Translations under genes and position numbers: made by a program
Notes under the pieces: model-generated
The model's input: the letters and a program-made list of their open reading frames with translations, nothing else
Database searches by the model: none
What the model was told of the DNA's origin: nothing
Shown here: one piece after another, positions 6,901-16,287 of the stretch
How the letters are laid out: each line of letters opens with the position of its first letter
Numbering within the stretch: the stretch's first letter is position 1
From: Bacteroidales bacterium UBA4331
GTDB lineage: Bacteria > Bacteroidota > Bacteroidia > Bacteroidales > Paludibacteraceae
Direction of reading: 5' to 3'
Assembly (NCBI GenBank): GCA_002394395.1
Contig: DGTR01000014.1
Coordinates: 9,015-73,014, forward strand
DNA length: 64,000 bases

Positions 6901-9805
6901 TTACGGCGTCCATTAACTCTTGGGTCGAGTTGAAGAGTTTAGCCGGCGAGAGTTTGGTTACTTTGCAGCCTAGTTTCTTCTCGATGGCCTTCACGTCAAT
7001 CTTCTTCGGGTCGCCCATGAGGATGATGGTAACGGGTTTGCCCTTGATATTCTCCTCGTAGAACTTCTCGATGTCATTGAAAGTAAGGGCATCGATTGCT
7101 GCAGCGTTAACTCTCGACGGGTCGTCTTTGTAGCCCAGACGCTGCCAGTACTCATAAGCAGCGGCTTTGGAACGCATCGACGGTTTAGCGGTCTGCGCAG
7201 CCTGCTTGAGGGCGGCTTTGAGAGCTACTAACTGTGTCGAGTCTTTCGGCATGTCAGAGAGGATGTCCATATATACGGAGATGGCGTCGTTGACCTTATC
7301 CGACTGGGTACCTACGTAACCGATGAAGTAGCAGTCCTTACCCGGGAGTTCCGGCGTAGCGTTCACACCATAAGCCGAGTATGCCATGGAGCGTTTTACA
7401 CGGATCTCATTCATGATCACACCCGTGAAACCGCCGGACATGTACTGGTTGAAGGCGTCAGATTGTACATCCGAAGCGATGTCATACGGACGGCCGTTGA
7501 TGTAGAAATAGAGGTCCGCCTGCTGTACATTGCTATTCGGGAGGAAGAGTACGGTCGGTTTGTCGTAGGTCACGCGGTCCTGCACGAACGGCGACTTGGA
7601 AGGCTGCATACCTTCGGTCAGAGGCAGCTCAGGCACGAGTTTGTCCTCGGGGAGCGTACCGCAGTAGAAGACGTCGAGCGCGTAGGTACGAGCCGAAGCG
7701 ATGAGACGCTGAACCTGTACACCATCCATGTTCCAGATGTCGATAAACTTCACCTCGTCGAGGTAAGAGGACTTCTTACCGTAGAGGGCATACTGCATGA
7801 GGGCAGACTTCTGCACGGCCGTACGTTTCTGGCGGCTGTAACGCGAGAAGAACTCGTTACCTTTGACCGCATCGAGCTGTTTCTGCTCGAGATACGGCAT
7901 GAGGAGCTGGCGGTTGACGAGGTTCATGATCTTATTCATATTCTCATCCTCACCGGAGATGGAGATGTAGAAATACGAGTCGTTGCAACCATAGGATACC
8001 GCTGCACCAAGTTTTGCAATCTGCAGGTCAAAATCCTTACCCTCGATAGCCGGGCTGCCCATGACACCTGCGTTCTCCATGAGCATCGCAGCGTACGGCA
8101 GCAGCGGCATCTCGTGCTCGCCCACGCCATAACGGAGGGTGAGGGTGAAGATATCATTCTTCGTGTTCGGCGTATAGTGAAGTTTGACATTCTCACCCAG
8201 CGAAGAAATCTTCACATCGTTGAAATCATTGAAGGTCTGTTTGAGTTCGCCTTTTGGCAGTTTCTGGAACTCCTCTGCGTACTCGGTCTTCGCATTCTTC
8301 ACCGGATCAAGCGGTTTGATATTCGGTTTCGGCAGCGTTTTCGGCTTCATATTCTTGGTATCCTCGTCGAAGGAGATGGTCATATGGTCGGCATTGAAAT
8401 ATTTCTTTGCGACGCGTGCGATCTCCTCCTTGGTGAGGGATTGAATCTTCTCGTTAGCTGTGAAGATATCATCGGTCGGTTTGCCATAGGTGAAGGCATC
8501 GACGAGGACGGACATCTTGGTCGAAGGCGACTCGTTGAAAGCCTTGTACTGCTGCGCGTACATGTGCTTTACGTTCGCGATGAGGTCATCGGAGATCTCG
8601 CCACGTTTGATCTTGTCGATCTCCTTCATGACGATGGCCTCGGTAGCCTTGTCGGACTCGAACATCTGCTGGTTAACGTCATAGTACGGTACCGCCATGA
8701 CGATCAGACGTCCGTCATTACGACGCGCGTCAAGGAATGCATAAGCCTGGCTCACGTCACCCTTGGTGTTGACCTGATCGAGAAGACCTGTCTGACCGTT
8801 GTAAAGGAGGTTGCAGACAAACTCCAAGACATCCTGGTCGGGATCGCCCTCTTTCACTCCCTGGTATACCCAAGCGACCTGCGGGTTATAACCGAGGTTA
8901 TAGTGCTTCTTTCCGGTCAGTTTGACAGACGGATAGGACGGACGTGATGGCAGTTCTTTCGGTTGCAAACGGCCAAAAGTCTTAGCAATCATCGGCTTAG
9001 TGGACTCGGAATCGAAGTCACCGACGATGATGAGCGCCATGTTGTTCGGCACGTACCAGGTGTTGTAGAACTCAATCAGACGCGAGAGACGCGGGTTCTT
9101 GAGGTGCTCGGGCAGACCGATCACGTCACGCTCGTACGGAGAACCTTTGTAGATATCCTCCATGAGCTGTTTCTGTGCCTGGGACGAGGGTTCGTTAGCA
9201 TACATATTGTACTCCTCGAAAACGTTCTCCAGCTCCGCCTGGAACGTACGGAAGACAGGGTTGATGAGACGATCGGAAAAGATCGTCAGCCAGCGGTACA
9301 TCTCTGCAGCCGGGAAGGAGTTGTGGTACGCCGTAAGGTCGTAAGACGTATAGGCGTTCACACCCTCGGCACCGATGAGGTCGAGCATGTTGAAGAAATC
9401 CTCGGTCGAAGAGATCTTCGCTTCACGCATGGAGCACTCGTTGATTTGGGTGGCGAGTTGCTCACGGATTTTCGGATCGGTGGCATCGCTATACTGGTCG
9501 TATAAAGCGATGATTGAGTCATAGATCGGTTTCTCTTTCTCCCAGTCGAGTGCGCCGATGCGTTGCGTACCCTTGAAGAGCATGTGCTCAAGGTAGTGCG
9601 CAAGTCCGGTGTACTCCTTCGGTTCGTCCACAGCTCCGGCGCGAACTACTACGTAGCCCGTTACGTCCGGTGCGTCATGATCTTCCCAGAGAAGAACAGT
9701 GAGACCATTTTCCAACTTGTACTCCGTCAGACCCTCACGGGATTGAGCAGAGAGAAATGCGGTGCCGCAGATGAGCAGCAGAGCGCTAAGTAAAAGTTTT
9801 CTCAT
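6896..9805 (-). CDS. M16 family zinc metalloprotease (duplicated pitrilysin type)
   Basis: Exported 969-residue peptidase with a signal peptide (MRKLLLSALLLICGTAFLSA). The inverted zinc motif HYLEHMLFKGT lies near residue 70, with the downstream glutamate expected around residue 145. The protein has two M16 halves; the second (from about residue 520) lacks the HxxEH motif, as is normal for single-chain pitrilysins. The family degrades peptides in the periplasm or at the cell surface. It sits downstream of kbl-tdh and 9 nt upstream of era, and no terminator separates it from era. Confidence 0.92.
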   Translation of the reverse strand: MRKLLLSALLLICGTAFLSAQSREGLTEYKLENGLTVLLWEDHDAPDVTGYVVVRAGAVDEPKEYTGLAHYLEHMLFKGTQRIGALDWEKEKPIYDSIIALYDQYSDATDPKIREQLATQINECSMREAKISSTEDFFNMLDLIGAEGVNAYTSYDLTAYHNSFPAAEMYRWLTIFSDRLINPVFRTFQAELENVFEEYNMYANEPSSQAQKQLMEDIYKGSPYERDVIGLPEHLKNPRLSRLIEFYNTWYVPNNMALIIVGDFDSESTKPMIAKTFGRLQPKELPSRPSYPSVKLTGKKHYNLGYNPQVAWVYQGVKEGDPDQDVLEFVCNLLYNGQTGLLDQVNTKGDVSQAYAFLDARRNDGRLIVMAVPYYDVNQQMFESDKATEAIVMKEIDKIKRGEISDDLIANVKHMYAQQYKAFNESPSTKMSVLVDAFTYGKPTDDIFTANEKIQSLTKEEIARVAKKYFNADHMTISFDEDTKNMKPKTLPKPNIKPLDPVKNAKTEYAEEFQKLPKGELKQTFNDFNDVKISSLGENVKLHYTPNTKNDIFTLTLRYGVGEHEMPLLPYAAMLMENAGVMGSPAIEGKDFDLQIAKLGAAVSYGCNDSYFYISISGEDENMNKIMNLVNRQLLMPYLEQKQLDAVKGNEFFSRYSRQKRTAVQKSALMQYALYGKKSSYLDEVKFIDIWNMDGVQVQRLIASARTYALDVFYCGTLPEDKLVPELPLTEGMQPSKSPFVQDRVTYDKPTVLFLPNSNVQQADLYFYINGRPYDIASDVQSDAFNQYMSGGFTGVIMNEIRVKRSMAYSAYGVNATPELPGKDCYFIGYVGTQSDKVNDAISVYMDILSDMPKDSTQLVALKAALKQAAQTAKPSMRSKAAAYEYWQRLGYKDDPSRVNAAAIDALTFNDIEKFYEENIKGKPVTIILMGDPKKIDVKAIEKKLGCKVTKLSPAKLFNSTQELMDAVM

Positions 9806-9834
9806 TGTTGTTAATATTTGTTGTTAGTTATTTT

Positions 9835-9872
9835 TCGATAGATCAAGATATCGAAATTTCGACATATCGAGG
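9835..9872. repeat. ATATCGA-type palindromic repeat, copy 3
   Basis: CGATAGATCAAGATATCGAA followed by ATTTCGACATATCGA between the protease gene and tdh. Related to 2391-2442 and 3694-3755. Confidence 0.6.
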
Positions 9873-9876
9873 TGAT

Positions 9877-10902
9877 TTACCATTCGAGAAGGACTTTGCC
9901 GCACTGTCCGGAGACCATGACGTCGAAGCCTTTCTGGAAGTCGTCGAACTTAAAGCGATGGGTGATGACCGGGCTGAGGTCGAGTCCTCCGAGGAGCATC
10001 TGCTCCATCTGGTACCATGTCTCCCACATGCGGCGGCCGGTGATACCTTTGATGGTCAGGGCATTGAAGATGACGTCAGACCAGTTCACCTGGGTGTTGG
10101 ACGGCAGGATTCCGAGTTGGGCGATGTTGGCACCCTTGTACATGTGCTCAATCATCTCATTGAAGGCCGCGGGGGCACCGCTCATCTCCAGTCCCACATC
10201 GAAGCCTCGGATACCGAGTTTAGTCATTGCGTCCTGCACGGTCTCGCCTTTGGAGCCATCGACAGTAAGGGTTGCGCCCATTTTCTTCGCAATCTCCAGA
10301 CGCAGCGGGTTAATGTCCGTCACGACGATGTTTTTTGCTCCGGCATAGCGGCATATTCCTGCTGCCATCGTGCCAATGAGACCTGCACCGGTAATGAGCA
10401 CATCTTCACCCAAGAGCGGGAAAGCAAGGGCCGTGTGGGTAGCGTTGCCGAAAGGATCCATAATTGCTGCGAAGTCATCGGGGATCTCGTCATGCAGCTT
10501 GACCACATTGGATTCGGGAATGGTGACGTACTCCGCAAAACAACCATCTTTGCCCATGATACCGACGGAGATCGTGTTCTCGCAGACGTGTCCCATGCCC
10601 CGGCGGCAGTTTCGGCAGTGTCCGCAGACGATATGTCCTTCCGCCGTGACGCGTTCGCCGATCGTAAAGTTCCGTACACCTTCGCCCACTTCGGCCACCA
10701 CTCCGACAAACTCATGCCCCATCGTATAAGGCGGTTTGCAGTGGGTCTGCGACCACTCGTCCCATTTATACATGTGCAGGTCGGTGCCACAGATCGCTGC
10801 TTTGGTAACCTTGATCAGGACATCGTTGACCCCCACCTCCGGCATCGGCACTTCTTCCATCCAGATACCGGGTTTCGCATATTTTTTGACTAAAGCTTTC
10901 AT
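9877..10902 (-). CDS. tdh: L-threonine 3-dehydrogenase
   Basis: Oxidises L-threonine to 2-amino-3-ketobutyrate with NAD+, the first step of threonine breakdown to glycine and acetyl-CoA. The 341 residues match the family. Catalytic zinc ligands lie in ICGTDLHMYKWDEW (Cys near 38) and GHEFVG; the structural zinc cysteines are in CGHCRNCRRGMGHVC. The NAD-binding segment is ITGAGLIGTMAAG. It follows kbl by 37 nt, and the pair forms the usual kbl-tdh operon. A CTAGG repeat fills the gap between them. Confidence 0.96.
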   Translation of the reverse strand: MKALVKKYAKPGIWMEEVPMPEVGVNDVLIKVTKAAICGTDLHMYKWDEWSQTHCKPPYTMGHEFVGVVAEVGEGVRNFTIGERVTAEGHIVCGHCRNCRRGMGHVCENTISVGIMGKDGCFAEYVTIPESNVVKLHDEIPDDFAAIMDPFGNATHTALAFPLLGEDVLITGAGLIGTMAAGICRYAGAKNIVVTDINPLRLEIAKKMGATLTVDGSKGETVQDAMTKLGIRGFDVGLEMSGAPAAFNEMIEHMYKGANIAQLGILPSNTQVNWSDVIFNALTIKGITGRRMWETWYQMEQMLLGGLDLSPVITHRFKFDDFQKGFDVMVSGQCGKVLLEW

Positions 10903-10910
10903 TTTTCCAG

Positions 10911-10946
10911 GATACTAGGATTCCTAGGGTCCTAGGGCCCTAGTTA
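10911..10946. repeat. CTAGG spacer repeat between kbl and tdh
   Basis: Tandem variable heptamer-like units: ACTAGGATTCCTAGGGTCCT then AGGGCCCTAG. A similar string precedes kbl at 12145-12190. Confidence 0.7.
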
Positions 10947-12136
10947 TTTTTTAATACACCAAGAACCGTGCCAATCTTTGTGAAGGCAGCAATACATTTA
11001 TCTAATTGCTCGCGCGTGTGCGCCGCGGAAACCTGCACGCGGATACGCGCCTGACCTTTCGGCACCACCGGATAGTAGAAGCCCGTGACGTATATTCCTT
11101 CGTCTTGCAGTTTGGCTGCAAACTCCTGCGAGAGGCGTGCGTCGTAGAGCATCACTGCGCAGATAGCCGACTGCGTAGGTTTGATATCAAAGCCTGCTGC
11201 TTTCATCTTCTCTACAAAATAGGCTGTGTTCTCGTGCAAGCGGTCCTGAAGCTCGTTGGAGCGAGTGAGGATCTCGAAGGTCTTGATACCCGCTGCCGCA
11301 ATCATTGGCGGGATAGAGTTCGAGAAGAGATACGGACGGCTACGCTGACGCAGGAGGTCGATAATCTCTTTCTTACCGGTGGTGAAACCGCCAACCGAAC
11401 CGCCAAAGGCTTTTCCCAACGTGCCGGTGATGATTTCGATTTTGCCGCGCATGTTATAGAGCTCCGTTACGCCGTGTCCTGTCTTACCGACCACTCCGGC
11501 GGAGTGCGACTCATCGACCATGACGAGGGCGTTGTATTTCTGCGCCAGCTCGTAGATCTTATCGAGCGGGCAGACGTTACCGTCCATAGAGAAGACGCCA
11601 TCCGTCGCAATGATACGGAAACGTTGTGCTTGAGCTTTCTTGAGTTGCTCCTCCAGATCCGCCATGTCGCCGTTCGCATAGCGGTAACGCACCGCTTTGC
11701 AAAGCCGCACGCCGTCGATGATCGACGCATGGTTGAGGGCATCGGAGATGATGGCATCCTCTTCGGTCAAGAGCGGCTCGAAGAGACCACCGTTGGCATC
11801 AAAACAAGCCGCGTAGAGGATGGTGTCCTCGGTGCCGAAGAAATCCGAGATGACGCGCTCGAGTTCCTTATGCGTATCCTGCGTACCGCAAATAAAACGC
11901 ACCGACGCCATGCCGTAACCGCGCGCATCCATGCGGGCTTTGGCGGCTTCGATGAGTTCTTTGTTATCGGCGAGGCCGAGGTAGTTGTTCGCGCAGAAGT
12001 TAATCACTTCCTGTCCGCCTTCTACGGCAATGCCGGAAGACTGCGGGGTGATGATCACGCGCTCGTTCTTATAGAGGCCTGCATCGCGAATCTCATTCAG
12101 CGTTTTTTGCAGGTGTTGTTGAAAATCTTGATACAT
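10940..12136 (-). CDS. kbl: Glycine C-acetyltransferase (2-amino-3-ketobutyrate CoA ligase)
   Basis: PLP enzyme that splits 2-amino-3-ketobutyrate with CoA into glycine and acetyl-CoA, using the product of Tdh. The 398 residues match the family. The PLP lysine is in TGTLGKAFGGSVGG and the substrate region includes DESHSAGVVG and NYLGLADN. First gene of kbl-tdh; no strong promoter of the extended type was recognised directly upstream, where a CTAGG repeat lies. Confidence 0.97.
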   Translation of the reverse strand: MYQDFQQHLQKTLNEIRDAGLYKNERVIITPQSSGIAVEGGQEVINFCANNYLGLADNKELIEAAKARMDARGYGMASVRFICGTQDTHKELERVISDFFGTEDTILYAACFDANGGLFEPLLTEEDAIISDALNHASIIDGVRLCKAVRYRYANGDMADLEEQLKKAQAQRFRIIATDGVFSMDGNVCPLDKIYELAQKYNALVMVDESHSAGVVGKTGHGVTELYNMRGKIEIITGTLGKAFGGSVGGFTTGKKEIIDLLRQRSRPYLFSNSIPPMIAAAGIKTFEILTRSNELQDRLHENTAYFVEKMKAAGFDIKPTQSAICAVMLYDARLSQEFAAKLQDEGIYVTGFYYPVVPKGQARIRVQVSAAHTREQLDKCIAAFTKIGTVLGVLKNN

Positions 12137-12144
12137 AGTTGCTT

Positions 12145-12190
12145 TGTTTTTTCTAGGGCCCTAGGGTACTAGGTTCCTAGGATTCTAGTT
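12145..12190. repeat. CTAGG spacer repeat upstream of kbl
   Basis: CTAGGGCCCTAGGGTACTAG followed by GTTCCTAGGATTCTAG, made of the same units as 10911-10946. Confidence 0.7.
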
Positions 12191-12233
12191 AGATGATGCC
12201 CTGTTCCATGATAAATCACCTTGAACAGCTGCA

Positions 12234-13577
12234 TCAAATGATGCCCTGTTCGAGCATCGCGGTTGCGACCTTCATAAATCCGGCGATGTTAGCGCCCTTG
12301 ACGTAGTCAATGGTGCCATCGGGCTGTGTGCCGTAACGGACACATTGCTCGTGGATGGACTCCATGATATGATGCAGACGGTCGTCCACTTCTTCAGCCT
12401 TCCAAGAGAGGTGCTCGGCGTTCTGTGTCATCTCCAGACCGGAAGTCGCTACTCCACCCGCGTTCACCGCTTTACCTGGAGCAAAGAGTACGCCGTTATG
12501 CTGGAAGAAATGGATAGCACCCGGTTGGCAGCCCATATTCGATACCTCGCAGCAACACCAGCAGCCGTTAGCTTTGAGTTCCTTCGCGTCTTCTTCGGAA
12601 AGCTCGTTTTGGAACGCACACGGCAGGGCGATGTCGCATGGGATGGACCAAGCCTTCTTACCCGCGGTAAAGACACACTCTTTCGGGAACTTATCCGCCA
12701 TGTCTTGTACTTTGTTGCGGTTCGACGCACGCATAACGAGCATGTAGTCAATCATTGCTTTGGAGATACCACCCTTGATAGCCACTACACCGTCAGGTCC
12801 GGAGATAGCTACTACCTTAGCGCCCAACTCCACGGCTTTCGTCGCTGCACCCCATGCTACGTTTCCGAAGCCGGAGAGCGCCACTTTCTTGCCTTTGATA
12901 TCTTTGCCGGCCTTATGCAGCAGGTGTTGCGTGAAATAGAGTGCGCCGAAACCGGTTGCTTCCGGACGGAGAATCGAACCGCCCCAAGTCATGCCTTTGC
13001 CGGTCAGCACGCCTGTATGGTATTCGCGCGCCAGTTTCTGGTACATACCGTTGAGGAAACCTATTTCACGTCCGCCTACGCCTACGTCACCTGCCGGAAT
13101 ATCCTGGTCGGGACCGATGCAACGCCAGAGTTCGAGCATAAAGGCCTGACAGAAACGCATAATTTCTGCGTCGGATTTACCCACCGGATCAAAGTCCGAG
13201 CCACCCTTCGCACCTCCCATCGGCAGCGTCGTCAGCGCATTTTTGAATGTCTGCTCAAAACCCAAGAACTTCAACATCGAAGGAGTAACCGCTCTATGGA
13301 AACGCAAACCGCCTTTGTACGGACCGATGGCGGAGTTGAACTGCACACGGTAACCGAGGTTCGTCTGCACTTCGCCCTGATCATCAATCCATGTCACGCG
13401 GAAGGTGAAGATACGGTCTGGCTCGACCATGCGCTCCACGATCTTCGCTTGCTCGAACTCAGGGTGCTGATTATACACCTCTTCAATCGATTCGAGAACC
13501 TCTTGAACGGCCTGCAGATACTCTGCCTCGCCCGGATGTTTCGCAGCCAAACGCTGCATAATGTCTTGTACTTTCAT
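12234..13577 (-). CDS. gdhA: NADP-type glutamate dehydrogenase
   Basis: Interconverts 2-oxoglutarate plus ammonia and glutamate, the main ammonia assimilation route in many Bacteroidales. I place the start at MKVQDIMQRLAAKHP (13577), giving 447 residues, the same length as E. coli GdhA; longer frames reach into the promoter. Signatures: PMGGAKGGSDFDP with the catalytic lysine, GDVGVGGREIGFL, and the nucleotide-binding LSGFGNVAWGAA. The stop-region sequence is duplicated about 45 nt downstream (MEQGII and stop), a small relic. Promoter with a dyad at 13631-13672. Confidence 0.96.
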   Translation of the reverse strand: MKVQDIMQRLAAKHPGEAEYLQAVQEVLESIEEVYNQHPEFEQAKIVERMVEPDRIFTFRVTWIDDQGEVQTNLGYRVQFNSAIGPYKGGLRFHRAVTPSMLKFLGFEQTFKNALTTLPMGGAKGGSDFDPVGKSDAEIMRFCQAFMLELWRCIGPDQDIPAGDVGVGGREIGFLNGMYQKLAREYHTGVLTGKGMTWGGSILRPEATGFGALYFTQHLLHKAGKDIKGKKVALSGFGNVAWGAATKAVELGAKVVAISGPDGVVAIKGGISKAMIDYMLVMRASNRNKVQDMADKFPKECVFTAGKKAWSIPCDIALPCAFQNELSEEDAKELKANGCWCCCEVSNMGCQPGAIHFFQHNGVLFAPGKAVNAGGVATSGLEMTQNAEHLSWKAEEVDDRLHHIMESIHEQCVRYGTQPDGTIDYVKGANIAGFMKVATAMLEQGII

Positions 13578-13630
13578 TGTTTTATGTGTTTTAAATGGTA
13601 TGTTATAAATATTGTTTTCAATTTTGCGTG

Positions 13631-13672
13631 CAAAATTACAAAAAAAAAATGACATACACAATAGTGTATGCC
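13631..13672 (-). promoter_or_regulatory. gdhA promoter with overlapping dyad
   Basis: On the minus strand: GGCATACAC / GTGTATGTC dyad, a T-run, then TAATTTTG. The same arrangement (GGCATAC...GTATGTC, T8, TAnnTTTG) precedes the antitoxin gene (50155-50196) and the 6S-like RNA (52161-52202). Confidence 0.7.
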
Positions 13673-13694
13673 ACTTTTCGAGATTTTTTTCTTT

Positions 13695-16208
13695 TTATTG
13701 GCCTACACCGCCACCTCCGCCAAGACGCGAAGACTCATCGAGTTCGCCGACTTTACGGTGCTTATGTTGCTGATACTGACCGAACATCCAAGTGAGCGAG
13801 AACATGACACGCTGCTGGCGGATAGTGTTTTTATACCACGAGCGGTTACCCGGTTCCTGGCCCATATCTTCGTTGTGGAAGCTGAGCGAACGCAACAGAT
13901 CCTGCACGTTGAGGTTGAAGATCAGGCCTTTTTTCATGTACATCTTACGGATTCCGAAAGAAGCGAAATAGGTGCTGCCGGATTTATTATAGCCGGTGAG
14001 CATCGGCGACGACCAGTTCGCATCGAAGGTAAGCGTCCAATCCTTCGGCAAGTATGCGGAGAGTGTTCCGCCGACGTAGCCGTAGTGGCTCTTCATGATA
14101 TAATTCGGCGTGCCATCGGCCTGTTTTTCGTAGGATTTGTTGATAAAATGCAGCCATCCGGCATTCACCGTGAGCGCCAGCCAGGCACCGGATAATTTAC
14201 GATTTGGACATTTACCATTTACCATTTGGCTTTCGTCACTTTTTTCATATTTCGGCACAAGGGGCAGCTCAGTCAGAGAGACGTTCACTCCATGCGTGGT
14301 ACAAGTACCGAAATTCGTCCATTGTGCAAATCCGATACCACTCGGAAGGATCGTAGTCTTAGAAGAGAACATATCCTGCGTATGGGCGAAATTAAAGGTC
14401 ATGTTCCAATACTGCGTCCACGAGAAATGCAGTTCTACATCGTTGTTAAACTCCGGCGTGAGGTTGGTGTTTCCTTTCTGGATAGAATAGGCGTCCACGT
14501 ACGAAGTGAAGGGATTGAGCATCCAGTAATTCGGTCGTTTGATACGGCGCGTGTAAGACGCAGAAACAGATATCGGTTGTTGGATTTTGCCCAGCGGTTT
14601 GGAGGTATAACCGACATACGCCGTGGGGAATGGATCGAAATAGGACTTGTTGATGATTGAATCCAAGCCATCGTCCTTCCAATCACCGTGGGAAAAGGTA
14701 TATTCGCCACGAAGCCCGAGTTTGACCGACCAGTGTTCGCCAAACTGCTTGCCGACAGAGATATACGCCGCAGCCACGTGTTCGTCGTAGCGGAAAGCAT
14801 TGTGATCCGTGGGTCGCACGCCGCCATTTCGCGTCGAGTCGGTCGTCATGTCGTTGTCCGTCGAAGAGAGCGCATACTTGACACCGGCTTCGATCATGCC
14901 TGTTTTCCAAAACTTCGTCTGAAAATCCATTTTGGCGGAGTAGATATTGACAATTTGTTTGCTATGGATATCAATCCCGAGCGAATTGATGCCGCCTAAA
15001 GGCTTGTCGTAGTTCGTCTCCTGAAAATTGACAGAAGAGTTATTATAGCGGTTGTAGTCGATATTCACCGTCAACTCGCGTTCGAGAGCTTCAGAGAAAG
15101 TGTGGGTGTAGTTGAGGTTCGCCGTGTGCTGCGGAGCTTTGAGACGATTTTGAGAATTGGTCGTACTATTTGTCGTGTCCGTGCCTTGAATCAGATAAGC
15201 AGAGTTGCGCCCGGGTACAATATGCTGATCCACATCCATGAAAGGCACTTGAAGGATGAATCCGAAGGTATTGAGCGAGTCGATATACCAATCGTTGCCG
15301 ACCTTGAGCATGTAGTACTGGAAATTGATGTTGTAGTCCGAATAGGAGTAATTCTTCAGAGCCGGCGTCTCGCGGTAGGACTCAAAATCAATATCGTTCT
15401 GCGCAAAGACCTGTGTGAATTGTCCGAAAGTGTACGTCTTCTCGCCGCGGTAATTGAGGTTGAGTGAGAACATCTCATTGTTCAGCCAGCGCTTCACATC
15501 GCCAAAATACATACCTCCATAGGCGGCAGAAAGCATTCCGTTGAGACCTTTCATCATATTGCGCTTGGTCTTGATATTGATGATACCACCCTGCCCCGAC
15601 GCATCGTATTTGGCGGAAGGATTCGAGATGATCTCAATCTTCTCGATGGTGTTTCCGTCCGTTCCATCGAGCATGGCTTTGAGTTGCTGACCGGAGAGGT
15701 ACGAAGGCTTGCCATCCACCCAAATCTCCACGGATTTACCGTTTACGGTAATATTACCGTCCTTGTCAATGCGGACACCCGGAGCACGGCGGAGGATATC
15801 GTTTCCGTTCGAACCTGCCGAGAGCGGTGAAGCGGAAACGTTCACCACCAGTTTGTCCATCTGGCGCTCGATGAGCGGTTTCTTGGCTTTGACTTCGACC
15901 TCAGCGAGCCGTTCGGTCTCTTCGCACAGCACAAAATCCGGCCCGCCGAAAGCTGTCTGATAGCCGACATAGGAGGCTTGGATAAGAAACCCCTCCCCGA
16001 CCCTCCCCACAAGGGAGGGAGATTCGATGTCGTATTTTCCCAGTTCGTCAGTGATGGTACCGGTAATGAGGGTTGAGTCTTGTGTAAGAACAGAGATTGT
16101 CACAAAGGGCATCGCTTCGCCGCGTTCATTGACCACAGAGCCTTTGATCGTCTCTGCGCTAACCCCAAATGAGCAAAGCAGGAATATTCCTAAAAAGAAC
16201 TTTTTCAT
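13695..16208 (-). CDS. TonB-linked outer membrane beta-barrel protein
   Basis: 837 residues from MKKFFLGIFLLCSFGVSA (signal peptide); longer starts upstream run through the promoter. An N-terminal carboxypeptidase-regulatory-like domain (about 20-100) is followed by a plug domain (RRAPGVRIDKDGNITVNGKS, then IEIISNPSAKYDASGQGGI) and a large beta-barrel of the Bacteroidota OMP family. Related proteins use TonB energy for uptake or act in envelope assembly; the substrate is unknown. Two repeat-derived insertions stay in frame: SPSLVGRVGEG near residue 63 and QMVNGKCPNRK around residue 665. It ends in a poly-Gly-rich tail (LGGGGGVGQ). Confidence 0.88.
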   Translation of the reverse strand: MKKFFLGIFLLCSFGVSAETIKGSVVNERGEAMPFVTISVLTQDSTLITGTITDELGKYDIESPSLVGRVGEGFLIQASYVGYQTAFGGPDFVLCEETERLAEVEVKAKKPLIERQMDKLVVNVSASPLSAGSNGNDILRRAPGVRIDKDGNITVNGKSVEIWVDGKPSYLSGQQLKAMLDGTDGNTIEKIEIISNPSAKYDASGQGGIINIKTKRNMMKGLNGMLSAAYGGMYFGDVKRWLNNEMFSLNLNYRGEKTYTFGQFTQVFAQNDIDFESYRETPALKNYSYSDYNINFQYYMLKVGNDWYIDSLNTFGFILQVPFMDVDQHIVPGRNSAYLIQGTDTTNSTTNSQNRLKAPQHTANLNYTHTFSEALERELTVNIDYNRYNNSSVNFQETNYDKPLGGINSLGIDIHSKQIVNIYSAKMDFQTKFWKTGMIEAGVKYALSSTDNDMTTDSTRNGGVRPTDHNAFRYDEHVAAAYISVGKQFGEHWSVKLGLRGEYTFSHGDWKDDGLDSIINKSYFDPFPTAYVGYTSKPLGKIQQPISVSASYTRRIKRPNYWMLNPFTSYVDAYSIQKGNTNLTPEFNNDVELHFSWTQYWNMTFNFAHTQDMFSSKTTILPSGIGFAQWTNFGTCTTHGVNVSLTELPLVPKYEKSDESQMVNGKCPNRKLSGAWLALTVNAGWLHFINKSYEKQADGTPNYIMKSHYGYVGGTLSAYLPKDWTLTFDANWSSPMLTGYNKSGSTYFASFGIRKMYMKKGLIFNLNVQDLLRSLSFHNEDMGQEPGNRSWYKNTIRQQRVMFSLTWMFGQYQQHKHRKVGELDESSRLGGGGGVGQ
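14195..14230. repeat. TTTACCATTTGG-type repeat inside the outer membrane protein gene
   Basis: TTTACGATTTGGACA followed by TTTACCATTTACCATTTGG lies within the coding frame and is translated as QMVNGKCPNRK on the minus strand. Same family as 6864-6900. Confidence 0.75.
15990..16023. repeat. C-rich/G-rich inverted repeat inside the outer membrane protein gene
   Basis: CCCCTCCCCGACCCTCCCC, ACAA, GGGAGGGAGA. On the minus strand it is translated as SPSLVGRVGEG in the N-terminal regulatory-like domain. Confidence 0.75.
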
Positions 16209-16287
16209 ATAAACAAGTTTAAAAATTCGGTGCAAAAGTACTGCTTTTTGCGGATTTGGTATATGAAAAAACGGACATTCTAATTTT

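Noticed and set aside
7463..8947. 494-codon plus-strand frame opposite the M16 protease
   Set aside because: Antisense to a clear protease gene; composition is that of reversed codons and no known motif appears.
12345..13652. 435-codon plus-strand frame opposite gdhA
   Set aside because: Shadow of gdhA; no start context and no recognisable fold.
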